NCBI GenBank assembly: GCA_000438015.1
Contig: FR901550.1
Location: forward strand, 16,066 to 37,023
DNA: 20,958 nucleotides
Direction of reading: 5' to 3'
Source: Coraliomargarita sp. CAG:312
Lineage (GTDB): Bacteria; Verrucomicrobiota; Verrucomicrobiia; Opitutales; Intestinicryptomonadaceae
Positions 1-7,645 of the stretch are shown here, piece after piece; the stretch's first letter is position 1, and each line of letters opens with the position of its first letter. Made by a program: the position numbers and the translations under genes. Under the pieces are notes generated by a model. The model was not told the DNA's origin, made no database searches, and was given only the letters and a program-made list of their open reading frames with translations.

Positions 1-2022
1 CGTGGCGGCCGTTTCGGGATTTATCGGGAAAGCGGGAGTTGCAGAGACGCAAATGTTGGATTTGCCTTCCCCGCAGCGCAGCGCGATTTGAAGGTTTTCG
101 TATTCATTTGCCGCCATATCGAGTCTGAATTGCGAACTACCTGAGTATTCGGTAGAAGGAAATACTTTTACAATTGATGGCACTTGCCAGATTTTCAACT
201 CGCCGGAAGCTGATTTTCCGTCTTCGGATTCGTCGTTTGCCGAAGCGTGAGAAAATGGTCCCATGGGAAGAATTTCAGCAAGGATTATGCCGTCGTATTG
301 CCAGTGTCCAAAAGTTGAGGTCAAATGCACTTGCAGCTCAGCGGACGGATAAGGGTTGCTTATGCCGTCAATCATAAACATCCGCCACTCTTTGGAAGAC
401 GATATTTTTGTGTTAAATCCCGTAAAAGACGAATCGGGCAGGGCGAGATGCGCATAGGCATTGCCGTTTATATCTTCGTCTACGGCTTTAGACCATCCCA
501 ATATCACGTAGCTTTTATTTTGCTGGACGGGAATTCCCTGTCTGAATCCGTACCATCCGCTGCCGTTTATAAAGCGCAGTTGCGCGCATCTTGAGCCGAA
601 TTTAGCGTCATCCGACGAATAGTATGCCAATATGTTTGCGCCGTCATTAGAGACCTTCCAGTCTGAAGGGGTTTCAAAACTTGGGTTTTTCAATAAGTTT
701 GCCGGAGAATTTAAGATGTCCTCATAGGCGTCGAGGTTGGACGGAAGTTGCGAAACTATTTCATAGTCGCTAAGAATTGAGCTTGATTGCCCAAGTACGG
801 CGGAAAATTTCATATTTTTTCTGCCTGAGCGCAAGTATACATTAAATTGCTTTATGGATTTTGCTGGCACTCCGCCCACGGGAATTAAGAGCTTTTCCCC
901 TACTAATAAAAACGGTGTTTCAGCTCCGTCTATTAAAATTTTATAGTCTTCTGCGTCGAAATATCCGTTTGCGAGGCGTGTTATAGGAATGGAGCATAGG
1001 GCGGCTTCGGACGGATAATCCGCGAGATTTACCGCAGAGCAAGTTATGCGGGAAGGCCATAGCGATTTATCAAGCTCCCAGCTTTTAGCTGCGGCAATTA
1101 TTGAAAACTCGCATTCCTCAGCCTGTGAAACAGTGTATGAAATTCCTGGAACTACGCCCTCTATTGTAAATTCTATATCGTCATACCATGCTGTTCCGCT
1201 CGTGGAATACATTACCGTGCCGAATTGCAGGTACTCGGCTTCGTAGGGAAGGGTTCCTTGGAAAACTACTTGCCGCCAATCGAAAGTTCCGCTATTGGAG
1301 TCTTTGTGGATTCCCCTGTCCGGTGAGCCTTGGTGTATGTAAAACCCGGCTCTTTGTGCTACGTTTTCCCCTTTTACCCACCCGCTTATTTTATATGAGG
1401 CGCCCCTCGGTACTTGAAATCTTCTAAAGAATGCAATCCACCTTTGTTCTCCGCCTTCAAGCACTACAGTTTTAAGGCTGCGAGACCCTGTGCGGGCAGT
1501 GTCCTTGCACCATAAATTTATGTGCAGCGGGCTTGTGGAAGCGCTTATCCATCCTTGGGGAACGTCTGTTTCTGCGGCTTGGGGATCTTCAAAAGAATCA
1601 AAGGCTGATGAATTTTTCACGTCTATGGATGCTGGAAGTTTCCACGCAGACGGATTGTCAAAATATATCCACAATTTCGTTTCCGATTTTGCGGGACAAT
1701 TTATGGGTATGCTTACCGTTGAAGATTCCGATAGGATATCGGATGAGTTTGAAATATTAAAGAGCAGCTCTCGTCCGTTTTTGTCGACAATTCTAAGAGA
1801 CTTGGCTTCAGTCCCGGCTATTCCAAGCACGTCTGCCCCTATTTTTATTTGCCCGCCGTCTACATCGTAGTCGTTGGTGTTTTCTATTTTTAATTCGACG
1901 CGCTTTGAGCATGGATTTCCCCCGTCAAGATATAGGGGGAAATGCCACGGTTGCGCCGCGAAAGACAAAGTTTGCAGCGTTGTAAAAAAAACAAATGAAA
2001 TCGGGAATAAAAAATTTTTCAT
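1..2022 (-). CDS. Large secreted multi-domain protein, glycan-binding/DUF4091-like (3' part missing)
   Basis: An open frame of 674 codons runs from an ATG at 2022 to the left edge with no stop, so the C-terminal part lies outside the window. The N-terminus is a clear Sec signal peptide (MKNFLFPISFVFFTTLQTLSFA, then AQPWHF). Two segments look like CBM4/9-type jelly-roll modules. One is around residues 175-270, with a Trp-Tyr-Asp-Asp-Ile-Glu-Phe end. The other is around residues 435-560 and opens with NPSFETPSDWKV. The last visible residues contain an MAANEYENLQIALR segment, which resembles the start of the catalytic part of DUF4091/GH123-like proteins (Asn-Glu-Tyr-Glu-x-x-Gln). A secreted carbohydrate-active role is inferred; no catalytic residues are visible. 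The gene is alone on its strand, and its start has no good Shine-Dalgarno sequence. Confidence 0.75.
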   Translation of the reverse strand, partial: MKNFLFPISFVFFTTLQTLSFAAQPWHFPLYLDGGNPCSKRVELKIENTNDYDVDGGQIKIGADVLGIAGTEAKSLRIVDKNGRELLFNISNSSDILSESSTVSIPINCPAKSETKLWIYFDNPSAWKLPASIDVKNSSAFDSFEDPQAAETDVPQGWISASTSPLHINLWCKDTARTGSRSLKTVVLEGGEQRWIAFFRRFQVPRGASYKISGWVKGENVAQRAGFYIHQGSPDRGIHKDSNSGTFDWRQVVFQGTLPYEAEYLQFGTVMYSTSGTAWYDDIEFTIEGVVPGISYTVSQAEECEFSIIAAAKSWELDKSLWPSRITCSAVNLADYPSEAALCSIPITRLANGYFDAEDYKILIDGAETPFLLVGEKLLIPVGGVPAKSIKQFNVYLRSGRKNMKFSAVLGQSSSILSDYEIVSQLPSNLDAYEDILNSPANLLKNPSFETPSDWKVSNDGANILAYYSSDDAKFGSRCAQLRFINGSGWYGFRQGIPVQQNKSYVILGWSKAVDEDINGNAYAHLALPDSSFTGFNTKISSSKEWRMFMIDGISNPYPSAELQVHLTSTFGHWQYDGIILAEILPMGPFSHASANDESEDGKSASGELKIWQVPSIVKVFPSTEYSGSSQFRLDMAANEYENLQIALRCGEGKSNICVSATPAFPINPETAAT

Positions 2023-2103
2023 TGGGGCGGTTTTGGGGCAGTAGAGTCGTCTCCAATGCAAGTTCTTGAATATTAAAATAATTGTTTAGGTATTTTGCAA
2101 GCG

Positions 2104-2126
2104 ATTTTGCCGTTTTTAGGCAAAAT
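2104..2126 (-). terminator. Weak hairpin after the Sua5 gene
   Basis: ATTTTGCC and GGCAAAAT form a perfect 8-bp stem with a 7-nt loop, 45 nt past the Sua5 stop on the minus strand. The sequence after it is not U-rich, so intrinsic termination is uncertain. The rest of 2023-2170 shows no other clear element. Confidence 0.25.
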
Positions 2127-2170
2127 GCAGTTTGTACGCAAAATTTGGCAAACCGCCGGAACCTTTGCAG

Positions 2171-3136
2171 TTATTTCAATTTAGTTTCCGCCCTTGATAG
2201 TCTGTCGTTTATAGCAAGCCCTATCCCGGAATTTTTTGCGCGTTGGCAATAAAATCCGAATTTTGAATTTTTATCCAGAGCCCTTATAAGCTTGAACAAG
2301 TTATGCGCCGATTCTTCCTGATCGCCGCTTTCGCTGAGCCAATATTCGTTTTTTTGCGGCGAACATGGCCTTTTTTGGTATATAATTTCTCCCTTAAAAT
2401 CTGCCGGTATTTCCGAAGGGTTGTCGAAGAGTACAAGACGCGATTTAGGCGCATAATGGCTCTTTAACATGCCGGGAGCCTCAGGATGCGCTTCGTTTTT
2501 CTTCGGAGAACGGTCAATCGGCTCGCCGAGAACTTTCTCGACATCTTCTGGAGGTATGGGGCCGGGGCGCAGAAGTTTCTTGGGCGAAACGGTCATCATT
2601 ACTATCGTGGATTCAACACCGCATTTGCATTCTCCACCGTCAAGTACGAAATCTATTTTACCGCCAAGCTGTTCGCGCACGTGGGAGGCGGTAGTGGGGC
2701 TTACATACCCGAAAGGATTTGCGCTTGGGGCTGCTAAAGGCAATCCGGTTATTTTTATTAGTTGGGCGGTTATAGGATGCGATGGCATTCTGACTGCTAC
2801 CGTATCTAACCCTGCCGTGACAATGTCGGGAACGCAGCTTTTGCGCTTTAGAACCATCGTAAGAGGACCCGGCCAGAATTTTTCCGCCAATTTTTTTGCG
2901 TCCGCATCCATAACCGCTATGCTTTCGGCCATATCCATATCGCAGACGTGGACTATCAGCGGATCTATAAACGGCCTGCCTTTGGCCTCAAATATTTTTC
3001 TTACAGCTTGCGGATTCAGAGCGTTTGCGGCTAATCCGTAAACGGTTTCGGTAGGCACTCCGCCAATTCCACCTTTGCAAATAAAATCAGCCGCCTCAAG
3101 CATGGCTTGGGACGGCTGTTGAAAATTATCAAGCAT
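2171..3136 (-). CDS. sua5: Threonylcarbamoyl-AMP synthase, Sua5 type
   Basis: The enzyme makes L-threonylcarbamoyl-AMP from threonine, bicarbonate and ATP, the first step of the t6A modification at position 37 of ANN-reading tRNAs. Residues 10-205 are the YrdC/Sua5 catalytic domain, with PTETVYGL (28-35), KGRP (52-55), SAN (138-140) and ESTI (175-178). The linker PGMLKSHYAP (221-230) and a C-terminal Sua5 domain ending in GIGLAINDRLSRA distinguish it from short TsaC proteins; 321 residues is a normal Sua5 length. I chose the ATG at 3136. A TTG at 3175 directly abuts the rpsR stop and would add 13 residues that the family does not need. The gene lies 39 nt after rpsR and is probably co-transcribed with rpsR and the tRNA, a sensible translation cluster. 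Confidence 0.93.
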   Translation of the reverse strand: MLDNFQQPSQAMLEAADFICKGGIGGVPTETVYGLAANALNPQAVRKIFEAKGRPFIDPLIVHVCDMDMAESIAVMDADAKKLAEKFWPGPLTMVLKRKSCVPDIVTAGLDTVAVRMPSHPITAQLIKITGLPLAAPSANPFGYVSPTTASHVREQLGGKIDFVLDGGECKCGVESTIVMMTVSPKKLLRPGPIPPEDVEKVLGEPIDRSPKKNEAHPEAPGMLKSHYAPKSRLVLFDNPSEIPADFKGEIIYQKRPCSPQKNEYWLSESGDQEESAHNLFKLIRALDKNSKFGFYCQRAKNSGIGLAINDRLSRAETKLK

Positions 3137-3175
3137 TACAAATGCAAGCTTATAAAAGCTTAATTCGCAAGGCAA

Positions 3176-3361
3176 TTACTTCATAAGAAGCATGTTGCGC
3201 GCGTGTTTAACAGTCTTTTTTATGTGGCGCTGTTCCTTGGCGGTGAGGCCGGTAAATTTGCGCGGAAGAATCTTGCCGGTTTCGGTTACATAGCGGCTGA
3301 GAGCCTCAGTGTCCGTAAAGTTGAGTTCTTCTGCGTTCTTTTTCTTTGATTCTTCTGCCAT
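3176..3361 (-). CDS. rpsR: 30S ribosomal protein S18
   Basis: The 61-residue protein carries the S18 core: ELNFTDTEALSRYVTETGKI, LPRKFTGLTAKEQRHI and the basic C-terminal helix KKTVKHARNMLL. S18 binds S6 and 16S rRNA in the platform of the small subunit. It is shorter than the E. coli protein (75 residues). The usual N-terminal basic segment with an Arg-Lys-x-Cys-x-Phe motif is replaced by MAEESKKKNA, and the C-terminal tail is clipped. A Shine-Dalgarno-like AGGA precedes the ATG. The gene sits between tRNA-Arg and Sua5 instead of beside rpsF, ssb and rplI, none of which are in this window. Confidence 0.92.
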   Translation of the reverse strand: MAEESKKKNAEELNFTDTEALSRYVTETGKILPRKFTGLTAKEQRHIKKTVKHARNMLLMK

Positions 3362-3390
3362 GATTGTATTTTTTCCTAAAAGTAAATAAA

Positions 3391-3467
<77 letters not shown>

Positions 3468-3855
3468 AGGTTTTATTATTTAAAGTCCATAGAAGATGTT
3501 CTTCGCCATCCCATTTGCAAGCTTTTTTTTTAATTTTTTTATTTTTCGATAAAAGTTTTCGTTATTTGTTAAAAATCCGTATGTTATAAATACAGTTTAA
3601 AGGCTGGCGGATACTGGCGCTTGCGCCGACTTTTATTTATGCGTTGGTTTCTAAATATTTTTCCAATCCCGTTTGGCATGCTGAATTTTATTGCTGAAAA
3701 AGTATGAGCGCATATTTGCCTTGTGCGATGTTTTTTATTGTTTGCTTGACGCGGGAATTTATTGCGTCAATATTCCAACCTCAATTTTTAACGAATTTCG
3801 GACCCGGCATATTGCAGAATTTTTTGCGGCGGTTCGCAAATGAAACTTTAAAATT
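3468..3855. other. 388-bp divergent intergenic region between tRNA-Arg and tig
   Basis: No credible reading frame. It must hold the promoters for the minus-strand tRNA/rpsR unit and for tig. A long T-tract on the plus strand (about 3522-3546, so A-tract on the minus strand) could act as an UP-like element for the tRNA promoter. An extended -10-like TGTTATAAA lies at 3582-3590 on the plus strand, followed by a tight GGCG-CTTG-CGCC hairpin at 3616-3627 and a T-rich stretch. The inverted repeat at 3746-3770 is described separately. Confidence 0.5.
3746..3774 (+). promoter_or_regulatory. Candidate tig promoter overlapped by a dyad
   Basis: TTGACG (3746-3751) is a 5/6 match to the -35 consensus, and AATATT (3769-3774) lies 17 nt downstream as a 4/6 -10 match. 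The same bases form a perfect inverted repeat, TTGACGC (3746-3752) and GCGTCAA (3764-3770), with an 11-nt spacer. A repressor or activator bound there would directly cover the promoter. It matches neither CIRCE nor the HspR box as I know them. Confidence 0.4.
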
Positions 3856-5163
3856 ATGAATACAAATATAGAAAACATCAGCGATACAAGAAAGAAGATT
3901 GCCGTGTCTTTCGATGCGGCTCAGGTAGCCTCCGAAACACAAAAAATAACGGACGAATTTGTCCGCAACGCTAAAGTTTCGGGATTCCGCCCCGGCAAGG
4001 CTCCAAAGCCGATGGTGGAAAAGCTGTATTCAAAGAATATCGCCGACCAAGTTGAACGTTCCCTTACAAGCCAGTCCATAGAGGCTCTAAACGGCATTAA
4101 GGATTTCGACCTTTACGCCGTTGTCGACGTGAAAAAAGACGAAGCCGACGGGGGCGTCACCCTCACTTTTACAGCGGATGTTTATCCCGACGTAAAACTT
4201 CCGGATTCTTTGGAGACAAAAGTTGAGCTGGAATCCGACGAAGCCACCGACGAAGAAGTTGAAAAAGCAATTGAATACCACCGCAACCAGCGCGCAAAGT
4301 ATGATGAGGTTTCAAGGCCCATTGTTAAGGGCGATTTTGTCCGGTTGGCCTACTCCGGTAAATTGGACGGAGAATCCCTCGCACAAATACTTTCGGAAAT
4401 GCCGATGTTCGGAGAGCAGAAGTCTACATGGGAAGAGGCTGGCAATGCCGACGCTCCGGGAGTTCAGGGAATTGTCCAGGGGATAATCGGAATGAGCAAG
4501 GGAGAAAAGAAGACTCTTTCCCACGAATTCCCCAAGGAATTTCCGAACGAAAAAGTTGCGGGAAAAACTGCCGAATACGAGGTTGAAATACAGGAAGTGC
4601 GCCAGAAGAATCTTCCGGAGCTCGACGCTGAATTTTTCAAGGCTTTTGAAGTAGCCGACTTGGACGCCTTAAAGGAAAAAATGAGGCAGACGATAAAGAA
4701 CGAGAAAAAAGCCAACAACGAAATTCTCAAACGCCAGTTTGCCGTAGAGCAGCTTATGGACAAGACGGATTTCCCACTTCCGGAAAGCGCGGTCGAAGAC
4801 GAGCGCCATTCTATTTTGGAAGAAATGATGATGCGCTTCATGTCTTCCGGAGCATCCAGAGAGGACATAGAGAAAAATAAGGAGGCGTTGTTTGAGAGCG
4901 CCGGCAAAGAGGCTCAAGGCAGGGCCAAGATGCGCGTGTTCCTAAACCGCGTTGCAAAGGCAAACGACCTGAAGGTTGACAACGAGGATATGAGCCGCAT
5001 GCTCTGGCAGGAGGCGATGCGCACGCGCACTAAGCCTGAGGAGCTAATAAAGCAGCTTAGGAAGGATCCCGCCCGGGGTAACCGCATGCGCGCCGACGCT
5101 CTTTTGCAAAAAGCGATTAATTTTATCGCCGAAAAAGCCGAAATAACCATAAAGAAAGCGTAG
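3856..5163 (+). CDS. tig: Trigger factor
   Basis: This ribosome-associated chaperone, with peptidyl-prolyl isomerase activity in the family, receives nascent chains at the tunnel exit. The protein has 435 residues, the usual size. Residues 1-115 form the ribosome-binding tail domain with the signature GFRPGKAP at 43-50, the loop that contacts L23. Residues 157-248 are the FKBP-like PPIase domain (GDFVRLAYSGKLDGE to AEYEVEIQEV), apparently with a slightly longer flap than the E. coli protein. Residues 255-435 are the helical arm domain. The gene opens the tig-clpP-clpX cluster, the standard bacterial order, and is followed by its own terminator. The ATG has little Shine-Dalgarno complementarity upstream. 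Confidence 0.96.
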   Translation: MNTNIENISDTRKKIAVSFDAAQVASETQKITDEFVRNAKVSGFRPGKAPKPMVEKLYSKNIADQVERSLTSQSIEALNGIKDFDLYAVVDVKKDEADGGVTLTFTADVYPDVKLPDSLETKVELESDEATDEEVEKAIEYHRNQRAKYDEVSRPIVKGDFVRLAYSGKLDGESLAQILSEMPMFGEQKSTWEEAGNADAPGVQGIVQGIIGMSKGEKKTLSHEFPKEFPNEKVAGKTAEYEVEIQEVRQKNLPELDAEFFKAFEVADLDALKEKMRQTIKNEKKANNEILKRQFAVEQLMDKTDFPLPESAVEDERHSILEEMMMRFMSSGASREDIEKNKEALFESAGKEAQGRAKMRVFLNRVAKANDLKVDNEDMSRMLWQEAMRTRTKPEELIKQLRKDPARGNRMRADALLQKAINFIAEKAEITIKKA

Positions 5164-5185
5164 TCCTACAAACCGATACGCAAAC

Positions 5186-5213
5186 GGCGCGCAAAGAAAT
5201 GCGCGCCTTTTTT
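5186..5213 (+). terminator. Strong intrinsic terminator after tig
   Basis: GGCGCGC (5186-5192), loop AAAGAAAT, GCGCGCC (5201-5207), then TTTTTT (5208-5213). It is 22 nt past the tig stop and 53 nt before clpP, so it should reduce read-through into clpP. A second, outer pair of arms encloses it: CCTACAAACCG at 5165-5175 and CGGTTGTAGG at 5221-5230, complementary except for one bulged A. Confidence 0.92.
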
Positions 5214-5266
5214 AACAGGGCGGTTGTAGGCATGAAAATAGCATATTCAATAAAAAAGGAAACACA

Positions 5267-5866
5267 ATGGGCGAGTATTACATACCTTCAGTTTTCGAGC
5301 GCGACGGGCGTTCGGAGCGTTCTTGGGACGTTTATTCCAGGCTTCTAAAAGATAGAATCGTTTTTATCGGCACGCCTATAAACGACGCCGTTGCAAATGC
5401 GGTGGTCGCGCAGCTTTTGTTCCTTCAGATGGAGGACGCAAAGAAGGATGTGCACATATACATAAACAGCCCCGGCGGGTCATTGACTGCGGGAATGGCC
5501 ATATATGATACAATGAATTTCCTGCATTGCGATGTCGTCACATATTGCGTGGGGCAGGCCGCAAGCATGGCTACGATTCTTCTTGCGGCAGGCACTAAGG
5601 GCAAAAGATATTCATTGCCGAACTCAACCGTGATGATACACCAGCCTTACGGCGGAGCTACGGGGCAGGCTAAGGATATTTCAATTGCTGCAAATGAAAT
5701 TTTGCGCTGGCGCAAAAAGATAAACGAAATTCTTGCAAAATGTACCGGCAAGGAAGTGTCGCAAATAGAGAAAGATTCAGATCGAGACTTCTATATGACC
5801 GCCGAAGAGGCTCTTAAATACGGCATTGTTGACAAAGTCATAGAGAGCAAGCGCGAGATTCAGTAA
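5267..5866 (+). CDS. clpP: ATP-dependent Clp protease proteolytic subunit
   Basis: ClpP is the serine peptidase tetradecamer that degrades proteins unfolded by ClpX. The 199-residue protein has the full catalytic triad: Ser100 in GQAASMA, His125 in MIHQP, and Asp174 in RDFYMTAEEA. The oxyanion-loop glycines are in INSPGGSL (66-73). The N-terminal segment before the core is short, as in processed ClpP. An AAGGAAA ribosome binding site lies 5 nt before the ATG. clpX starts after a single spacer base, so the two are translationally linked; the terminator upstream partly separates them from tig. Confidence 0.98.
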   Translation: MGEYYIPSVFERDGRSERSWDVYSRLLKDRIVFIGTPINDAVANAVVAQLLFLQMEDAKKDVHIYINSPGGSLTAGMAIYDTMNFLHCDVVTYCVGQAASMATILLAAGTKGKRYSLPNSTVMIHQPYGGATGQAKDISIAANEILRWRKKINEILAKCTGKEVSQIEKDSDRDFYMTAEEALKYGIVDKVIESKREIQ

Positions 5867-5867
5867 G

Positions 5868-7097
5868 ATGGCAAAAGAAAACCGTTGCAGTTTTTGCGGG
5901 CGTTTGGCGAGCGAAGTCGGAGGATTAGTGTCTGGAGTTGACGGAGCTTTCATTTGTCCGCAATGCATTGAGACACTAAACAATGTATTGGCTTTGCGGG
6001 CAGCAGATGAAAAGCGCCGCAAGACTGCCGATATGTTGGACTTTGAGTTGAAGACGCCTTCAGAATTAAAGGCGGCCCTAGACCAATATGTAGTGGGACA
6101 GGAAGAAGCCAAAAAGGTTTTGAGCGTAGCTGTCTACAACCATTATAAACGCTTGCGCGCAGAAGTTCTCGGCGCAGATAAAGCGTCGGAAGACGACGGC
6201 TTTGGCGATGTCGAAATAGAAAAAAGCAACATACTTTTGATAGGTCCTACCGGCAGCGGCAAGACATATCTCGCGCGCACTTTGGCAAAAATGCTAAAAG
6301 TGCCGTTTGCAATCGGAGACGCCACTACCGTGACCGAAGCAGGGTATGTAGGAGAGGATGTTGAGAATATAGTGCTAAATCTCCTTCGCGCCGCCGATTA
6401 CAATGTGGAAAAGGCGCAGTGTGGAATCATATACGTGGATGAAATCGACAAAATATGCCGTCGCACCGAAAATGTTTCAATTACGCGCGATGTTGGTGGA
6501 GAGGGCGTTCAGCAGGCTTTGTTGAAAATTCTCGAGGGAACAGTTTGCAATATTCCTCCGAAAGGCGGCAGAAAGCATCCAGACCAAGAGTATATTAGAG
6601 TTGATACTCGCAATATTCTATTTATTTGCGGCGGGGCTTTTGTGGGGCTGGATAAAATCATATCAAGGCGCGCCGACGAAAAAGTTCTCGGATTTACTTC
6701 GGCTTCGTCTTCGGACGAGCGCGGACCGGAAAAAAACGGTCTTTCGCGCGTGCAGCCAGAAGACCTTGTTCAGTTTGGGTTTATTCCTGAATTTATTGGT
6801 AGGCTTCCAGTTGTTTCAACTCTAAATCCTCTTTCAAAGTCTGATTTGGTCCACATTCTCACGAATACGAAGAATTCTCTCATCCGCCAATACACAAAAC
6901 TTTTGGCTCTCGACGGAGCGAAGTTGAGATTTACTGACGGCGCGGTAGAGGCTATCGCAGAAAAAGCTTTGAAATTTGGCACGGGCGCGCGTGCGCTGCG
7001 CTCTATTATGGAGTCGCTCATGCTGGATATAATGTACAAGCTCCCGGACGACAAATCGCGCAAGGAGGTTGTCATAGACAAAGACATGGTAAAATAA
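5868..7097 (+). CDS. clpX: ATP-dependent Clp protease ATPase subunit ClpX
   Basis: This hexameric AAA+ unfoldase recognises tagged or damaged proteins and threads them into ClpP. The 409-residue protein starts with the zinc-binding domain (Cys7, Cys10, Cys30, Cys33). It then shows Walker A GPTGSGKT (126-133), pore loop GYVGED (159-164), Walker B IIYVDEID (187-194), the RKH loop (235-237) and the sensor-2 region GARALRS (373-379). The ClpP-docking loop reads LGF (274-276) in place of the common IGF, a conservative change. It begins one base after clpP. Two terminators lie 36 and 200 nt downstream. Confidence 0.98.
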   Translation: MAKENRCSFCGRLASEVGGLVSGVDGAFICPQCIETLNNVLALRAADEKRRKTADMLDFELKTPSELKAALDQYVVGQEEAKKVLSVAVYNHYKRLRAEVLGADKASEDDGFGDVEIEKSNILLIGPTGSGKTYLARTLAKMLKVPFAIGDATTVTEAGYVGEDVENIVLNLLRAADYNVEKAQCGIIYVDEIDKICRRTENVSITRDVGGEGVQQALLKILEGTVCNIPPKGGRKHPDQEYIRVDTRNILFICGGAFVGLDKIISRRADEKVLGFTSASSSDERGPEKNGLSRVQPEDLVQFGFIPEFIGRLPVVSTLNPLSKSDLVHILTNTKNSLIRQYTKLLALDGAKLRFTDGAVEAIAEKALKFGTGARALRSIMESLMLDIMYKLPDDKSRKEVVIDKDMVK

Positions 7098-7133
7098 TTG
7101 GCGTGCGCGTTAAGTGTGGCGGAACATTTTATT

Positions 7134-7167
7134 CGGGGCTGCCGTTTTTTGTCGGCTCCGTTTTTTT
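7134..7167 (+). terminator. Intrinsic terminator after clpX, copy 1
   Basis: A GC-rich arm (CGGGGCTG) pairs with CGGCTCCG through two G-U wobbles around a T-rich loop, then seven T at 7161-7167. It is 36 nt past the clpX stop. The hairpin and flanking Ts are repeated almost exactly at 7298-7332. Confidence 0.85.
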
Positions 7168-7645
7168 AAGGCTTCATCTTTATTTAAATGCGGGCGCGTT
7201 TAATTTAGGCGAAATGCCGCATTATCGCAATATGCGGCGAGCTTGAAATAACGGATTTTTTTGAGAGCATTCAATTCAACTGTAAGCGCATTTTACGCGG
7301 GGCTGCCGTTTTTTGTCGGCTCCGTTTTTTTTAATCCAAGGAGACATTATTTGGGGGGTATTTTTTATCAACGTGGAATGGAATTCGCATTGTTTTTAAA
7401 GGCAGCTTCATTTCTTTTTTGAAACGCCTGTGTTTTTAAGTTTTGTTTAACTTAGCTTGCGGTTCGTCTTTTTTTTGCGTCGCTTTGCTTTTTTATTTTA
7501 TGGGTGAACGCCGCATTATTGCGAGTGTTTTTTTTGAATGGGGAAGTATTTGTTTTGGGATGCTTTTTTAGCAAAAGCGCATATTACAAGCGAGCGGTAT
7601 GGCTGTTTTTTTTAGGTTTTGTTTCCATGGGGAAACGCGCTTTAT
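7168..7645. other. T-rich noncoding region with repeated segments, between clpX and the M50 gene
   Basis: No plausible gene on either strand. The plus strand carries at least eight runs of six or more T (for example 7256-7262, 7361-7366, 7415-7420, 7469-7476, 7489-7494, 7528-7535, 7564-7569, 7606-7613). A 10-nt segment GCCGCATTAT occurs at 7216-7225 and 7510-7519 in a similar context; at the first site it opens a 7-bp hairpin closed by ATGCGGC (7232-7238). GTTTCC-ATGG-GGAAAC (7621-7636) is a compact hairpin just past the end of the minus-strand M50 gene. The region lies between convergent genes and looks like degenerate 3' sequence with terminator duplications. Confidence 0.55.
7298..7332 (+). 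terminator. Intrinsic terminator, copy 2 of the post-clpX repeat
   Basis: Identical to the hairpin at 7134-7167 over 34 bases, with eight T at 7325-7332. The bases just upstream also resemble each other (TAAG, CATTTTA and CGGGG blocks in the same order), so this is a duplicated segment rather than two independent terminators. Confidence 0.8.

Noticed and set aside
174..1870. Several plus-strand open frames of 60-126 codons
   Set aside because: All lie antisense to the continuous 674-codon minus-strand gene, which has a signal peptide and domain-like sequence.
3582..3640. Extended -10 box followed by a GGCG-CTTG-CGCC hairpin and T-rich run, as a tiny RNA gene
   Set aside because: The product would be only about 40 nt, with a 4-bp stem; too little to call.
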